Positions 42,269 through 51,803 of a DNA stretch of 64,000 nt are shown here, piece after piece (the first letter of the stretch is position 1; the number at the start of each line of letters is the position of its first letter). The stretch lies in contig CAWDLK010000006.1 of the NCBI GenBank assembly GCA_963803165.1, forward strand, positions 124,001 through 188,000, in the 5' to 3' direction. The translations under genes were made by a program, and so were the position numbers. The stretch comes from Changshengia sp963803165. Its GTDB lineage: Bacteria; Chloroflexota; Dormibacteria; Aeolococcales; Aeolococcaceae. Below the pieces are notes generated by a model. It was not told the origin of the DNA, ran no database searches, and saw only the letters and a program-made list of their open reading frames with translations.

Positions 42269-43012
42269 TTACAGCCCCGCGGCCGCGGCGGCGTCGAGGA
42301 ACCAGCGCAGCTCGCCGTCCGCCGGGAGCACGCGCGCCGCGGGGACTGACCCGGCGACCACGCCGCGGAGCGCCTCCCCCTTCGCCGATCCGGTGACCAG
42401 GAAGGCGACGTTCCGCGCGGCGTTGAGCACCGGGAAGGTGAGGGTGATCCGGTCGTACGGGGGGTAGTCGGCGCGGGCCCGCACGGCCCAGCGGTCGGTG
42501 ACCTCGAGCGCCGGCTCGCCTGGGAAGAGCGACGCCGTGTGGCCGTTCTCGCCCAGCCCGAGGAGGACGCAGTCGAGGCGCGGCGCCGAGCCCGCCGCGG
42601 CCGGTGGGCGGGTCGCCGCGAGCATCGCCGCGTACTCGGCCGCCGCGGCGTCGAGGTCCTTCCGCTCCGCCTCCATCCGGTGGATCCGCTCCGGGGCGAC
42701 GGGCACCCTCTCGAGCAGCGCCTCGCGCGCCATCCGGCCATTGCTCGAGGGGTCGTCCGGGGGGCAGGCGCGCTCGTCGCCGAAGTACACCTCCCACCGG
42801 CTCCAGTCGGTCCGGGCCCGGCGGGGCTCCACGGCCAGCAGCTGGTAGAGCGCGCGCGGGGTGCTGCCCCCGGCCAGCGCGATGCCGAAGCGGCCCCGAG
42901 ACGTGAGCGCCGCATGGGCGACCTCGAGCAGCCAGTCGGCGGCGGCGTACGCCACCCCCGCGGGGTCGCCGGCGACCGTGACGGTGCCGCGCAACCCGGC
43001 GAGCCCGCTCAC
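42269..43012 (-). CDS. pgl: 6-phosphogluconolactonase
   Basis: A ~247-residue SugarP isomerase-fold enzyme hydrolysing 6-phosphogluconolactone. Signatures are FGIALAGGSTPRALYQLL, WEVYFGDERACPPDDPSSN and LLGLGENGHTASLFPG. GTG 43012 is 7 nt after the zwf stop. Between them GTG-AGG-GCG-CGG-TGA gives a four-codon frame overlapping both the zwf stop and the pgl start, so coupling is tight. Confidence 0.93.
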   Translation of the reverse strand: MSGLAGLRGTVTVAGDPAGVAYAAADWLLEVAHAALTSRGRFGIALAGGSTPRALYQLLAVEPRRARTDWSRWEVYFGDERACPPDDPSSNGRMAREALLERVPVAPERIHRMEAERKDLDAAAAEYAAMLAATRPPAAAGSAPRLDCVLLGLGENGHTASLFPGEPALEVTDRWAVRARADYPPYDRITLTFPVLNAARNVAFLVTGSAKGEALRGVVAGSVPAARVLPADGELRWFLDAAAAAGL

Positions 43013-43019
43013 CGCGCCC

Positions 43020-44618
43020 TCACGGCCGGCGCCACTCCCTGCCGTCCCGGCGCATGAAGGCGTCCGCCTCGGGGGGGCCCCAGCTGCCGGCCTCGTAGTT
43101 CGGCGAGTCGAGGCGGTCGGGTGGGTGCGATCGCCAGCCGTCGAGGATGGCGGTGCACACCCGCCAGGCCTCCTCCACCTCGTCCTCGCGGGCAAAGAGG
43201 GTGGGGTCGCCGAGCATGCATTCGAGGAGCAGCCGCTCGTAGGCGTCGGGTGAGGCGCGCTGGAAGCTGGAGTCGTAGAAGAAGTCCATGTTGACGCTGC
43301 GGATGCGCATGGTCTGGCCCGGCACCTTGGCCCCGAAGCGCAGCCGGATCCCCTCGTCGGGCTGGATGCGCAGCATCAGCAGGTTGGGCTCGATGGCGTC
43401 GGGCGGCGGAGCGCCCCCCGGCATGGCCTGGTGCCCGCCGAAGGGGGAGTGGGGGACGCGGCGGAATTGGACCGCGATCTCGGTCGCCCGGCTGGGCAGG
43501 CGCTTGCCGGTGCGCAGGTAGAAGGGGGTGCCCGCCCACCGCCAGTTGTCGACGTCGAGCTTCATGGCGACGAAGGTCTCGCGCAGTGACTCGGGGTCGA
43601 CGCCGGGCTCCTCGCGGTATCCGGGCACGTGCTCGCCGTCGATGCTGCCCGGCCCGTACTGGCCGCGCACGGCGTGGAGCAGGGCGTCCTCGGGGTGGAT
43701 GGGCCGGATGGCGCGGAGCAGCTTGACCTTCTCGTCGCGCACCGTCTCCGCCTCGAAGTTGCTGGGCGGCTCCATGCCGACCAGCGCCGCGATCTGCATC
43801 ACGTGGTTCTGGATGATGTCGCGGAGCGCGCCGGTCTCCTCGTAATAGGAGCCGCGCCCCTCCACGCCCAGGGTCTCGGCAACGGTGATCTGGATGTGGT
43901 CGATGTAGCGCCGGTTCCAGATCGGCTCGAAGATGCCGTTGGCGAAGCGGAACACCAGGACGTTCTGGACCGTCTCCTTGCCGAGGTAGTGGTCGATCCG
44001 GTAGATCTGCTGCTCCTCGAAGGCGCCGTGCAGGGCGGCGTTGAGCTCGCGCGCGGTGGCCAGGTTGCGGCCGAACGGCTTCTCGACCACCATCCGGCGG
44101 AATCCCCCGCCCTCCAGCTCGCGGCTGAGCCCCTCGCGCTGGAGCAGCTCGGCGAGCGGGGCGAAGCCGCTGGGCGGGATGGCGAAGTAGTAGATGCGGT
44201 TGCCCGCTGTACCGCGCTCGCCGTCGGCCCTCTCCAGGGCCTGCTTGACCGCGTCCAGGCCGCCGTCTGTCTCGGAGAACGCGGCGTAGCTGAGGCCGGA
44301 GGCGAAACGGCTCCAGACCTCCTCGTCGAGGCGCAGCCGGGCGAACCTCGTCACCGCGTCGCGCATCGCGGCGCGGAACTCCTCGTCGCTCAGCGGGTGG
44401 CGGCCGGCCCCGATCACCGCGAGCTTCTCGGGGAGCAGCCCGTCGATCGCCAGCGCGTAGAGGGCGGGCATCAGCTTGCGCTTGGTGAGGTCGCCGGTGG
44501 CGCCGAAGATCACCAGCGCGGTGGGCGGCGGGACCGGGACCGACTCGGTCTCGGGGGCGGAAGGATCCGGCTCCGCCTCCTCGGCCCGGCGCGCCGTCTC
44601 GGTCCCCACTGCGGTCAT
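43020..44618 (-). CDS. zwf: Glucose-6-phosphate 1-dehydrogenase
   Basis: A 532-residue enzyme oxidising glucose-6-phosphate to the lactone with NAD(P)+. The cofactor loop is IFGATGDLTKRKLMP, the catalytic peptide RIDHYLGKETVQN, followed by FRFANGIFEPIWNRRYID. ATG overlaps (TGATG) the stop of a four-to-five codon frame after tal-pgi. OpcA, its usual actinobacterial partner, is absent from the cluster. Confidence 0.96.
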   Translation of the reverse strand: MTAVGTETARRAEEAEPDPSAPETESVPVPPPTALVIFGATGDLTKRKLMPALYALAIDGLLPEKLAVIGAGRHPLSDEEFRAAMRDAVTRFARLRLDEEVWSRFASGLSYAAFSETDGGLDAVKQALERADGERGTAGNRIYYFAIPPSGFAPLAELLQREGLSRELEGGGFRRMVVEKPFGRNLATARELNAALHGAFEEQQIYRIDHYLGKETVQNVLVFRFANGIFEPIWNRRYIDHIQITVAETLGVEGRGSYYEETGALRDIIQNHVMQIAALVGMEPPSNFEAETVRDEKVKLLRAIRPIHPEDALLHAVRGQYGPGSIDGEHVPGYREEPGVDPESLRETFVAMKLDVDNWRWAGTPFYLRTGKRLPSRATEIAVQFRRVPHSPFGGHQAMPGGAPPPDAIEPNLLMLRIQPDEGIRLRFGAKVPGQTMRIRSVNMDFFYDSSFQRASPDAYERLLLECMLGDPTLFAREDEVEEAWRVCTAILDGWRSHPPDRLDSPNYEAGSWGPPEADAFMRRDGREWRRP

Positions 44619-44649
44619 CAGCGCGGCTCCATCACCGAGAGCGCTCCGC

Positions 44650-47494
44650 TCAGGGGGCGGCGGCTGCGGCGGCCTGGCGCACGCTCCGGGCGAGGCCGTC
44701 CAGGGTGGCGTCGAGCGCGCCCTCGACGTGGAGCCGGATGACCCGGCGCCCGTGACTGCGCAGCGACTGCAGGTCGCCGGCGGCCTGGGCCCGCTTGAGC
44801 ACCGAGAAGCTGAAGGGCTGGCCGGGGATGGCGGCGTCGACGGGGTCGTCGACGGTCACCTGGAGGTACACCCCGGTGTTGGGCCCGCCCTTGTGGAGCT
44901 GACCCGTCGAGTGGAGGAATCTCGGCCCGAAGCCCACCGTGGTCGCCACCCGGTGGCGGTCCCGGATCGCCGTCCGGAGCTCCTCCAGGGCACCCTCGTG
45001 GACGTCGGTGGGATCGACGTAGGCCATGATCGCCACGTAGTCGCCGGACTTCACCGCGGCCAGGTGGGCGAGCAGCGCCTGCTCCGCGGAGCCGGCGGCC
45101 GCGCCCCCGTAGACGCGGGCCCCGGCGCCGGTCGCGGTGGGCGCCTCCTCGGGCAGGCTGCCGCTCTTCTCGTAGGCTGCGAGGACGGCCTGGGTGTTGT
45201 CCTTCGAACTCCTTGACGTTGGGCTCGTCGAAGGGGTCGATCTGGAGCGGGACGGCGGCGACCGCCGTGGCGAACTCCCAGCGGTAGAACTCGGCGCCCA
45301 GGTCGTAGGCGTCGTCCAGCTCGAGGATCACCACCGGCTGCCCCGCCGCGACCAGCGCGTCGAGCTGCGAATCGACGTGGCACGGCTCCTTGCCGAGGCA
45401 GACCCCGACGAAGAGCCGGTCGCCGCCGTAGACCTCGGGCCTGCCCACCGGCTCCTCGCCGATCGGGATGTACCCCTTGCCCTCCTTGCCCGTGGACTCG
45501 GCGATGAGCTGCTCCGCCCAGAGGGAGAAGGCGGCCATCTGCGGCGGTGCGAGGATGGTGACCTTGTCGTGGCCCGCGGCATGGGCGAGGCTCAGCGCCG
45601 CACCCAGCTGCAGCCCGCGGTTGAGCCGCGGAGGGGTCGCCGCGGTGCAGGTCGCCCGCATGGCGATGGCACGGTCGAGCAGCAGGGCGACGTCCAGCCC
45701 CATGACCGCCGCCGGCACCAGGCCAAAGAAGGAGAGCGCCGAGTAGCGGCCCCCGATGTCGGCCGGGTTCTCGAAGAGGCGCCGGAAGCCACGCTCCGCG
45801 GCGAGGCGCGCGAGCGGGGTGCCCGGGTCGGTGATGGCGGCGAAGCTCTCGCCGGGGTGGGCGGCGCCGGTGGCCGCCACCGCCGCCCAGAAGTGGGCGA
45901 GATGGGACGAGGTCTCGAGCGTGGTCCCCGACTTGCTGGCCACCAGGAAGAGGGTGTGGCCGAGGTCGATCCGGCTCTCCAGGCGGGTGATCGCCTCGGG
46001 GTCGGTGGTGTCCAGCACGTGCAGGACCGGGAACCCGGGGGTGCTGACGAACGAGGTGCGCAGCACCTCGGGGCAGAGGCTGGAGCCGCCCATGCCGAGC
46101 AGCACCGCGTCGGTGAAGCCCGCCTCGCGCACCTCGGTGGCGAAGCCGGTCAGCTCCTGGACGCGGGCACGCATCGCCACCGGTACGTCGAGCCAGCCCA
46201 GGCGGTTGTGGATCACCGCGGCGTGGGCGGGGTCCCCCGGCTTCCAGAGGTTGGCGTCGCGGTCCCAGATCCGCTCCACGACCCGGGCCCCGGCGGTCTC
46301 GGCGACCTGGTCGGGGAGGTTCTTCCCACCCAGGTCCAGGTGGACCTCGATCCGCTTGCCGCGGCCGCTGCGCATCTGGTCGAGCTTGCCGGCGATCTTG
46401 GCGATCAGCTGGTCGTACGAGGCGGCGAAGGACTTCACCCCCGCGACCAGGAGGTCCTCGGTCACCTTCTCGGCGCTGATCCCCACCGCGTCGAGCTCGG
46501 CGATGACCTGGCCGGCGCCCTCGACGTCGTCGCGCACGGTGTCGCCGGCGACCACGCCGTGATCGCGGAAGGCCTCGATGGTGGCGGGGGGCATGGTGTC
46601 GACGGTGTCGGGACCGATCAGCGCCTCGGCGTAGACCACGTCACGGTACTTGGGGTTCTTGGCGCTGGTGCTCGCCCACAGCGGCCGCTGCAGGTGGCCG
46701 CCGGCCGCGCGCAGCCGCTCGAAGCTCTCGCCGCGGAAGCGCTTCTCGAAGGCGGCGTAGGCCAGCCGGGCGTTGGCGATGGCGGCCTTGCCGAGCAGCC
46801 CCTCCAGCCGCGCGTCGCCCGGCTTGGCCTCCAGCCGCTGGGTGAGCAGGGGGTCCACGGCGGTGTCGACCCGGCTGACGAAGAAGGAGGCCACCGAGTG
46901 CACGTCGAGGGGTTGCCTGGCCTCGAGGCGCCGCTCCAGGCCGTGGATGAAGGCGTCCATGACCCGCTGGTAGGCGTCGAGGGCGAAGATGAGGGTCACG
47001 TTGACGTTGACCCCGGCGGCGATCAGCTCCTCGACGGCGGGGATGCCCTCGGGGGTGGCCGGCACCTTGACCATCAGGTTGGGCCGGTTCACCCGCTTCC
47101 AGTACCGCTGGGCGGTCTCGACGCTGCCGTGGGTGTCGTGAGAGAGCGGCGGGGGAAGCTCCAGGCTCACGAACCCGTCGGCGCCCCCGGTGCGGTCGTA
47201 CACCGGGCGGAGCGCGTCGGCGGCCTGGCGGATGTCGCTGATGGCGAGGCTGAGGAAGACCTCCTGGGGGTCGTCCAGCCCCTGGCCGAGCAGCTCCTGG
47301 ATCTGCTCGTCGTAGTGGGTGCCCTCGGCGATCGCCTTCTCGAAGATGGTGGGGTTGCTGGTCAGGCCGGTGACGTTGTCCTCCGCCACCAGCCGGCGGA
47401 GCTCGGGCCCGGTGACCAGCTCGCGACTGATGTAGTCGAGCCACACCGACTGGCCGTGGTCGGCCAGCCGCATGAGGGGATTCACAGCGGGCAT
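44650..47494 (-). pseudogene. Bifunctional transaldolase/glucose-6-phosphate isomerase, single-base frameshift
   Basis: An N-terminal transaldolase (LTSNPTIFEKAIAEGTHYD, NVTLIFALDAYQRV) of ~370 residues is fused to a Pgi domain (LGMGGSSLCPEVLRTSF, LVASKSGTTLETSSH). Reading is intact to DPFDEPNVKE (near 45210), then an extra base, most likely a T in 45207-45208, ends the frame's sense. One base over, SKDNTQAVLAAYEKSG and the rest of Pgi, including the catalytic Lys region HKGGPNTGV, run to TGA 44650. Repaired length ~947 residues, normal for this fusion. An assembly error is likely as neighbours are intact and the enzyme is central. Confidence 0.88.
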
Positions 47495-47499
47495 CGTCG

Positions 47500-49386
47500 T
47501 CAGCGGCCTCCTGCGGTGGTCTTGGCGGCGTGGCGGGCGGCCTTGGCGATCGCCTCGGCGTCGATCCCCTCGGCGGCCATGAGGTCGGAGGGCTTGCCGC
47601 TCTTGGGGATGTCGCGGACCGCCAGGTGGAAGATCCGCGGCGGGTGGTCGCTCCCGGCCAGGGCCTCCATGACCGCGGACCCCAGGCCACCCTCCGGGTA
47701 GTGGTCCTCGACCACGATCAGCACGCCGCCGCACTGGCGGGCGGCCTCGGCCAGCACCTCGGTGGCGATCGGCTTGATCGAGTAGCAGTCGATCACCCGG
47801 GTGTTGATCCCCTCGGCGGCCAGCTTGTCGGCCGCGGCCAGGGCGCTGTGGACGGTCACCCCCGCCGCCACCACCGCGGCGCGGTCGCTGTCGCTGAGGC
47901 GGAGCACCTTGGCGCCGCCGATCGGGAACTGCTCGCCGTTGTCGTAGAGGACGGGGTAGGCGTTGCGGGTGGTCCGGACGTAGGAGATCCCGGGCCGGTC
48001 GGCCATCTGGGCCACCAGCTTGGCGGCGCTCACCGCGTCGCTGGGGTAGAGGACGGTCGAGCCGTGGACCGCGCGCATCTCCGCGAGGTCCTCGAGCGCC
48101 ATCTGGGAGGGGCCGTCGGCGCCGATCTCGCTGCCGGCGTGGGAGCCGGAGAGGCGGAGGTTCGCCTGAGAGATCGCCGCCATCCGGATGAAGTCGTAGG
48201 CCCGGGAGAAGAAGGCGGCGAAGGTCGAGGCGAAGGGGACGTAGCCCCGCACCTGGAGACCGACCGCGGCCGACACCAGCTGCTGCTCGGCGATGTACAT
48301 CTCGAAGAAGCGGTCCGGGTGGGCCTTCTTGAACTCGTCGGCGTGGGTGGAGTTGCTCACCTCGCCGTCCAGGGCGACCACCTCGGGGCGGGCGCCCAGG
48401 GCGGTGATGGCGTCGCCGTAGGCCTTGCGGGTGGCCACCTTCTCGCCCAGCTTGTAGGTGGGGAGGGTGACCGGGGCCGCCGGCTCCGGCTTGATGGCCG
48501 GGGTGCCGCGCTCCGGCTTCTGCACCTCGAGGCGGAGGTTCCGCTCCCCGCCCAGCTCGTCGATGGCCCTCACCGCCGCGTCGGGGGGCAGGGCGACGCC
48601 GTGCCAGCCGTCCTTGTTCTCGATCTCGGAGAAGCCCTTCCCCTTGATCGTCTTGGCCAGGATCACCGTCGGCCGCTCCAGGGTCTCCCGGGCGTCGACG
48701 TAGGCGCCGTCGACCTCCTCGAGGTTGTGCCCGTCGATGACCAGGGCGCGGCAGCCGAAGGCCTCGACCCGGCGGCGGTACGCCTCCAGGTTCCACCCGA
48801 ACTCCGTCTCGCCCCGCTGGCCGAGGCGGTTGACGTCGACGATCACGGTGAGGTTGTCGAGCCGGTAGTGGCTGGCCTTGTCGAGGGCCTCCCAGATGGA
48901 GCCCTCGGCCAGCTCACTGTCGCCGCAGAGCACCCAGACCCGGTAGGGGAGCTTGTCGAGGTACATGCCGGCGAGCGCCACCCCCACCGCGATGGGCAGG
49001 CCCTGGCCGAGCGAGCCGGTGGCCACGTCCACCCACGGGATGATCGGGGTGGGGTGCCCCTGGAGCCTGGAGTTGAAGGTCCGGTAGGTCATCAGCTCGG
49101 TGTCTTCGATGACCCCGCAGGCCTTGTAGAAGGCGTAGAGGAGGGGGGAGGCGTGGCCCTTGGAGAAGATCAGGTGGTCGTTGGTCGGCAGGTCCGGGTG
49201 GGCGAAGTCGTAGCGGAGGTGGCGGCCGCCCAGGACCGCGATCAGGTCGGCGGCGGACATGCTGGAGCTCGGGTGGCCCGACCCGGCCCGGGTGCTGGCC
49301 CGGATGCCGTCGACCCGGATCTGCTGGGCCACCTCGTGCAGCGTCTCCAGGTCCACGGGAGCCGCTCTCTGTCCGGTCGGCGCCAT
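47500..49386 (-). CDS. tkt: Transketolase
   Basis: A 628-residue single-chain transketolase moving two-carbon units between sugar phosphates. TPP/Mg binding is seen in LCGDSELAEGSIWEALDKA with VIVDVNRLGQ, substrate-binding His in RAGSGHPSSSMSAADL and SKGHASPLLY, and the catalytic Glu region MYIAEQQLVSAAVGL. GGAGGA is 7 nt before ATG 49386. It heads the operon; tal-pgi starts 5 nt after its stop. Confidence 0.95.
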   Translation of the reverse strand: MAPTGQRAAPVDLETLHEVAQQIRVDGIRASTRAGSGHPSSSMSAADLIAVLGGRHLRYDFAHPDLPTNDHLIFSKGHASPLLYAFYKACGVIEDTELMTYRTFNSRLQGHPTPIIPWVDVATGSLGQGLPIAVGVALAGMYLDKLPYRVWVLCGDSELAEGSIWEALDKASHYRLDNLTVIVDVNRLGQRGETEFGWNLEAYRRRVEAFGCRALVIDGHNLEEVDGAYVDARETLERPTVILAKTIKGKGFSEIENKDGWHGVALPPDAAVRAIDELGGERNLRLEVQKPERGTPAIKPEPAAPVTLPTYKLGEKVATRKAYGDAITALGARPEVVALDGEVSNSTHADEFKKAHPDRFFEMYIAEQQLVSAAVGLQVRGYVPFASTFAAFFSRAYDFIRMAAISQANLRLSGSHAGSEIGADGPSQMALEDLAEMRAVHGSTVLYPSDAVSAAKLVAQMADRPGISYVRTTRNAYPVLYDNGEQFPIGGAKVLRLSDSDRAAVVAAGVTVHSALAAADKLAAEGINTRVIDCYSIKPIATEVLAEAARQCGGVLIVVEDHYPEGGLGSAVMEALAGSDHPPRIFHLAVRDIPKSGKPSDLMAAEGIDAEAIAKAARHAAKTTAGGR

Positions 49387-49573
49387 CTGTCGATCCTCCA
49401 GGTGGGAGCACGGTCGTATGCCCGCCCCTTCCCTCTCATGATGAACGGAGCGGGGGGTGCCTCGCCCGGGGGCCGGGCCAGGCCCAGGTGATGACGCGGA
49501 GGGGGCACCGGGGGCCTTCCCGGAGGCCGGCCGGGGCCCTGGGGGCCTCCCGCTGGTACCATCGAGGGTCCGC

Positions 49574-49651
<78 letters not shown>

Positions 49652-49698
49652 CTCCTCCTCGTTGCGAGTTGAGGGGCGGCACCAGGTCCGGCGGGTGA

Positions 49699-51078
49699 TC
49701 ACGCGGAGAGCTGGGGACGCAGCGCGGCCCAGCTCTGGCCGCCGTCCACGGTCTCCAGCAGGTAGCTGGCGCCTCCGCTGGACTGATTGATCTCGGTGGA
49801 CGCCCACCCCACGTCGTCGTTGAGGAAGTCGAGGCTCAGGCCGACATAGAGGTTCCACCCGACGGGCGGGAACGCGTGCAATACCGTCCAGGTGCTGCCG
49901 CCGTCGCGGGTGGAGTGGAGGTCGGGAGCTGCGGCGTCGCCGTCGGGCGAGCTCAGGGCCAGCCAGCCGTGCTCGGCGTCGACGAAGTCCGAGGTGAACA
50001 GCGTTCCCGCACCGGAGTAGCGGAGCGACCAGGTCTTCCCACCGTCGACGGTGGCGTAGAGGCCCACGCTGACGGGCGCCGCCCCGATGTCCTCGGTGAG
50101 CAGCGTGCCGTCCCTCGGCGAGGTGAAGCTGGGTGGCGAGGACTGCTCGCCATAGAGCCGGCCGGAGATCGGTGCGAGCGTCTGCGCCGCCCAGGTGGCC
50201 CCGCCGTCATGGCTGACGTAGAGCGGTGGAGGCCCCGTCGAGCAGCTCCCGCTGAGCCAGCCGGTGGTGGTGCTGACGAAGGCGGCCGTGAGCTGGACGC
50301 ACCCGGTGGGGGCCGGCCCGGTGTGCCCGGTGCCCGTCGGGCCGGCGGTGCCCACGAACGCGATCGGCGACCAGTGGGCGCCGCCGTCGGCGGTGCGGTA
50401 GAGCTCCGTTCCGGTCACCCCGGGGTCGTCCTGGAGCTGGGAGTACCAGCCGTGAAGCGGGTCCACGAAGTCGAGCGCTCCGACGAGGGCGGGGGAGAAG
50501 CCCACCACCGGGAAGCTGCCCTCGGCACTCCAGGTGGCGCCCCCGTCGCCGGTCGCCCACGCCCGGATCGTGGCATCGCCCTCGGCGGAGGCGGGGACGG
50601 TGACCGCTCGCGCGGTCTCGGCCCCGACGTAGGAGACGCCGATGACCGGGTCGGAGGTCGGCGGCGAGGCCACGCCCCAGTGCAGCACCCCCCGGGTGGT
50701 GTGGAGCACGGCGCCGTCGTCCAGTCGCTGCGCCCACCCCGCGCTCGCGCTGTACATGCGCAGGTTCCCCACGGCGTCGGCGGGCGCCTGGGTGGGAACG
50801 GCGGAGGCCGCGCCGGGGACAGAGGGCGCCCGCCCCTGGAGGGCGATGGCGCTCCAGGCAGCCGAGACGGCGAGCACGAGGGCGATGCCGACCACCAGGT
50901 GGAGGCGGGAGGGTCGCCCTCCCGCGGGCTCGACGTCGAGGGGCGCCTCCGGCCCCGGCGCCGCGCGCGCTGGGCCCCGGTCCCCGGCCGGGGGGCCGGT
51001 CCGGCGGCTCAGCGTCCCCCGGAGCCGCCGGACCGGGTGCAGCGTGTCGCCGGGGCGGGCCGGCTCGTCGGCCTCCAT
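49699..51078 (-). CDS. Membrane-anchored BNR/YCF48-type beta-propeller protein
   Basis: A 459-residue protein: basic/Pro-rich cytoplasmic head, one transmembrane helix at residues ~60-80 (LHLVVGIALVLAVSAAWSA), and a large extracytoplasmic region built of Asp-box repeats: GDGGATWSAEG, TADGGAHWS, SHDGGATWAAQ, TVDGGKTWSLR, TRDGGSTWTVL and TVDGGQSWAAL. The repeats resemble the plant/cyanobacterial YCF48 and sialidase-like propellers, but no catalytic residues are evident, so a binding or scaffold role is likely. ATG 51078 is 6 nt after TAGCAT. Confidence 0.82.
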   Translation of the reverse strand: MEADEPARPGDTLHPVRRLRGTLSRRTGPPAGDRGPARAAPGPEAPLDVEPAGGRPSRLHLVVGIALVLAVSAAWSAIALQGRAPSVPGAASAVPTQAPADAVGNLRMYSASAGWAQRLDDGAVLHTTRGVLHWGVASPPTSDPVIGVSYVGAETARAVTVPASAEGDATIRAWATGDGGATWSAEGSFPVVGFSPALVGALDFVDPLHGWYSQLQDDPGVTGTELYRTADGGAHWSPIAFVGTAGPTGTGHTGPAPTGCVQLTAAFVSTTTGWLSGSCSTGPPPLYVSHDGGATWAAQTLAPISGRLYGEQSSPPSFTSPRDGTLLTEDIGAAPVSVGLYATVDGGKTWSLRYSGAGTLFTSDFVDAEHGWLALSSPDGDAAAPDLHSTRDGGSTWTVLHAFPPVGWNLYVGLSLDFLNDDVGWASTEINQSSGGASYLLETVDGGQSWAALRPQLSA

Positions 51079-51107
51079 CTCACCATGCTAGCCGAGAGGC
51101 GGTCGCG

Positions 51108-51803
51108 TCACCTCGGGCGCCTCACCCCGAGCGAGTGCAGCGCCGGTTCGTCGAGCTCGGTCAGTGCGGCGAGCACGAGGTCGGCCTCCCGATATCGCGG
51201 GTCATCCACCAGCAGCGGGTCGGGCACGGCGATGCAGCGCATCCCGGCCGCCTTCGCCGCCTGGACTCCGCTCGGCGAGTCCTCGATCGCCAGGCAGCGC
51301 TCGGGACCCACACCGAGACGGCGGGCCGCCGTGAGGTAGACGTCGGGCGCGGGCTTGCCCCGCGTCTCCTCCATGGCCGAGCAGCGCAGCTCGATGGCGC
51401 CGAGGCCCAGCCGCTCGCAGACCACGTCGATCATCCCGCTGGGAGACGAGGAGGCGATGGCGAGGTGCAGCTCCAGGCGGCGGAGCAGCGCGACGGTCTC
51501 GATCACGCCCGGCATCGGCTCCCCCTCGGCGCGCACCCGATTCGCCACCTGGTCGACGATGCGGTCGGCGACCTCGGCGTCCGTGAGCCGGTCCGCCTCT
51601 CCGCCGCGGTCGGGCCGGCGCCCTCTCCAGAGCGGCACCACCGCATCGATCGTCATGCCGGTCGTCCCCAGCAGCTCCTCCTCGGTCAGCTCGACGCCGA
51701 GCTCCTTGAAGACGGCCCTCTCGGCCTCCCGCCACACCGGCTCGCTGTCGATGAGAAGGCCGTCCATGTCGAGGACGACCGCCTCGATGGGGGGCCGGCT
51801 CAA
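51108..51803 (-). CDS. HAD-superfamily phosphatase/phosphomutase
   Basis: A ~231-residue HAD subfamily IA enzyme. Motif I is VVLDMDGLLIDSEPVW, motif II IASSSPSG, motif III Lys in RGKPAPDVYLTAA, motif IV AIEDSPSGVQAA. It resembles beta-phosphoglucomutase/sugar-phosphatase members (YniC, GS1). The TTG start overlaps the TGA of the BtpA gene (TTGA), making it the last gene of the catabolic operon, where it may dephosphorylate an intermediate. Confidence 0.88.
   Translation of the reverse strand: MSRPPIEAVVLDMDGLLIDSEPVWREAERAVFKELGVELTEEELLGTTGMTIDAVVPLWRGRRPDRGGEADRLTDAEVADRIVDQVANRVRAEGEPMPGVIETVALLRRLELHLAIASSSPSGMIDVVCERLGLGAIELRCSAMEETRGKPAPDVYLTAARRLGVGPERCLAIEDSPSGVQAAKAAGMRCIAVPDPLLVDDPRYREADLVLAALTELDEPALHSLGVRRPR

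Noticed and set aside
44618..48796. A single 1392-codon frame across the tkt end, tal-pgi and beyond
   Set aside because: Only the part from 47494 to about 45210 is protein-like; the first and last parts are shadows of tkt and of the other Pgi frame.
47530..49491. 653-codon plus-strand ORF opposite tkt
   Set aside because: Antisense shadow with His/Glu/Gly/Val repeats only.
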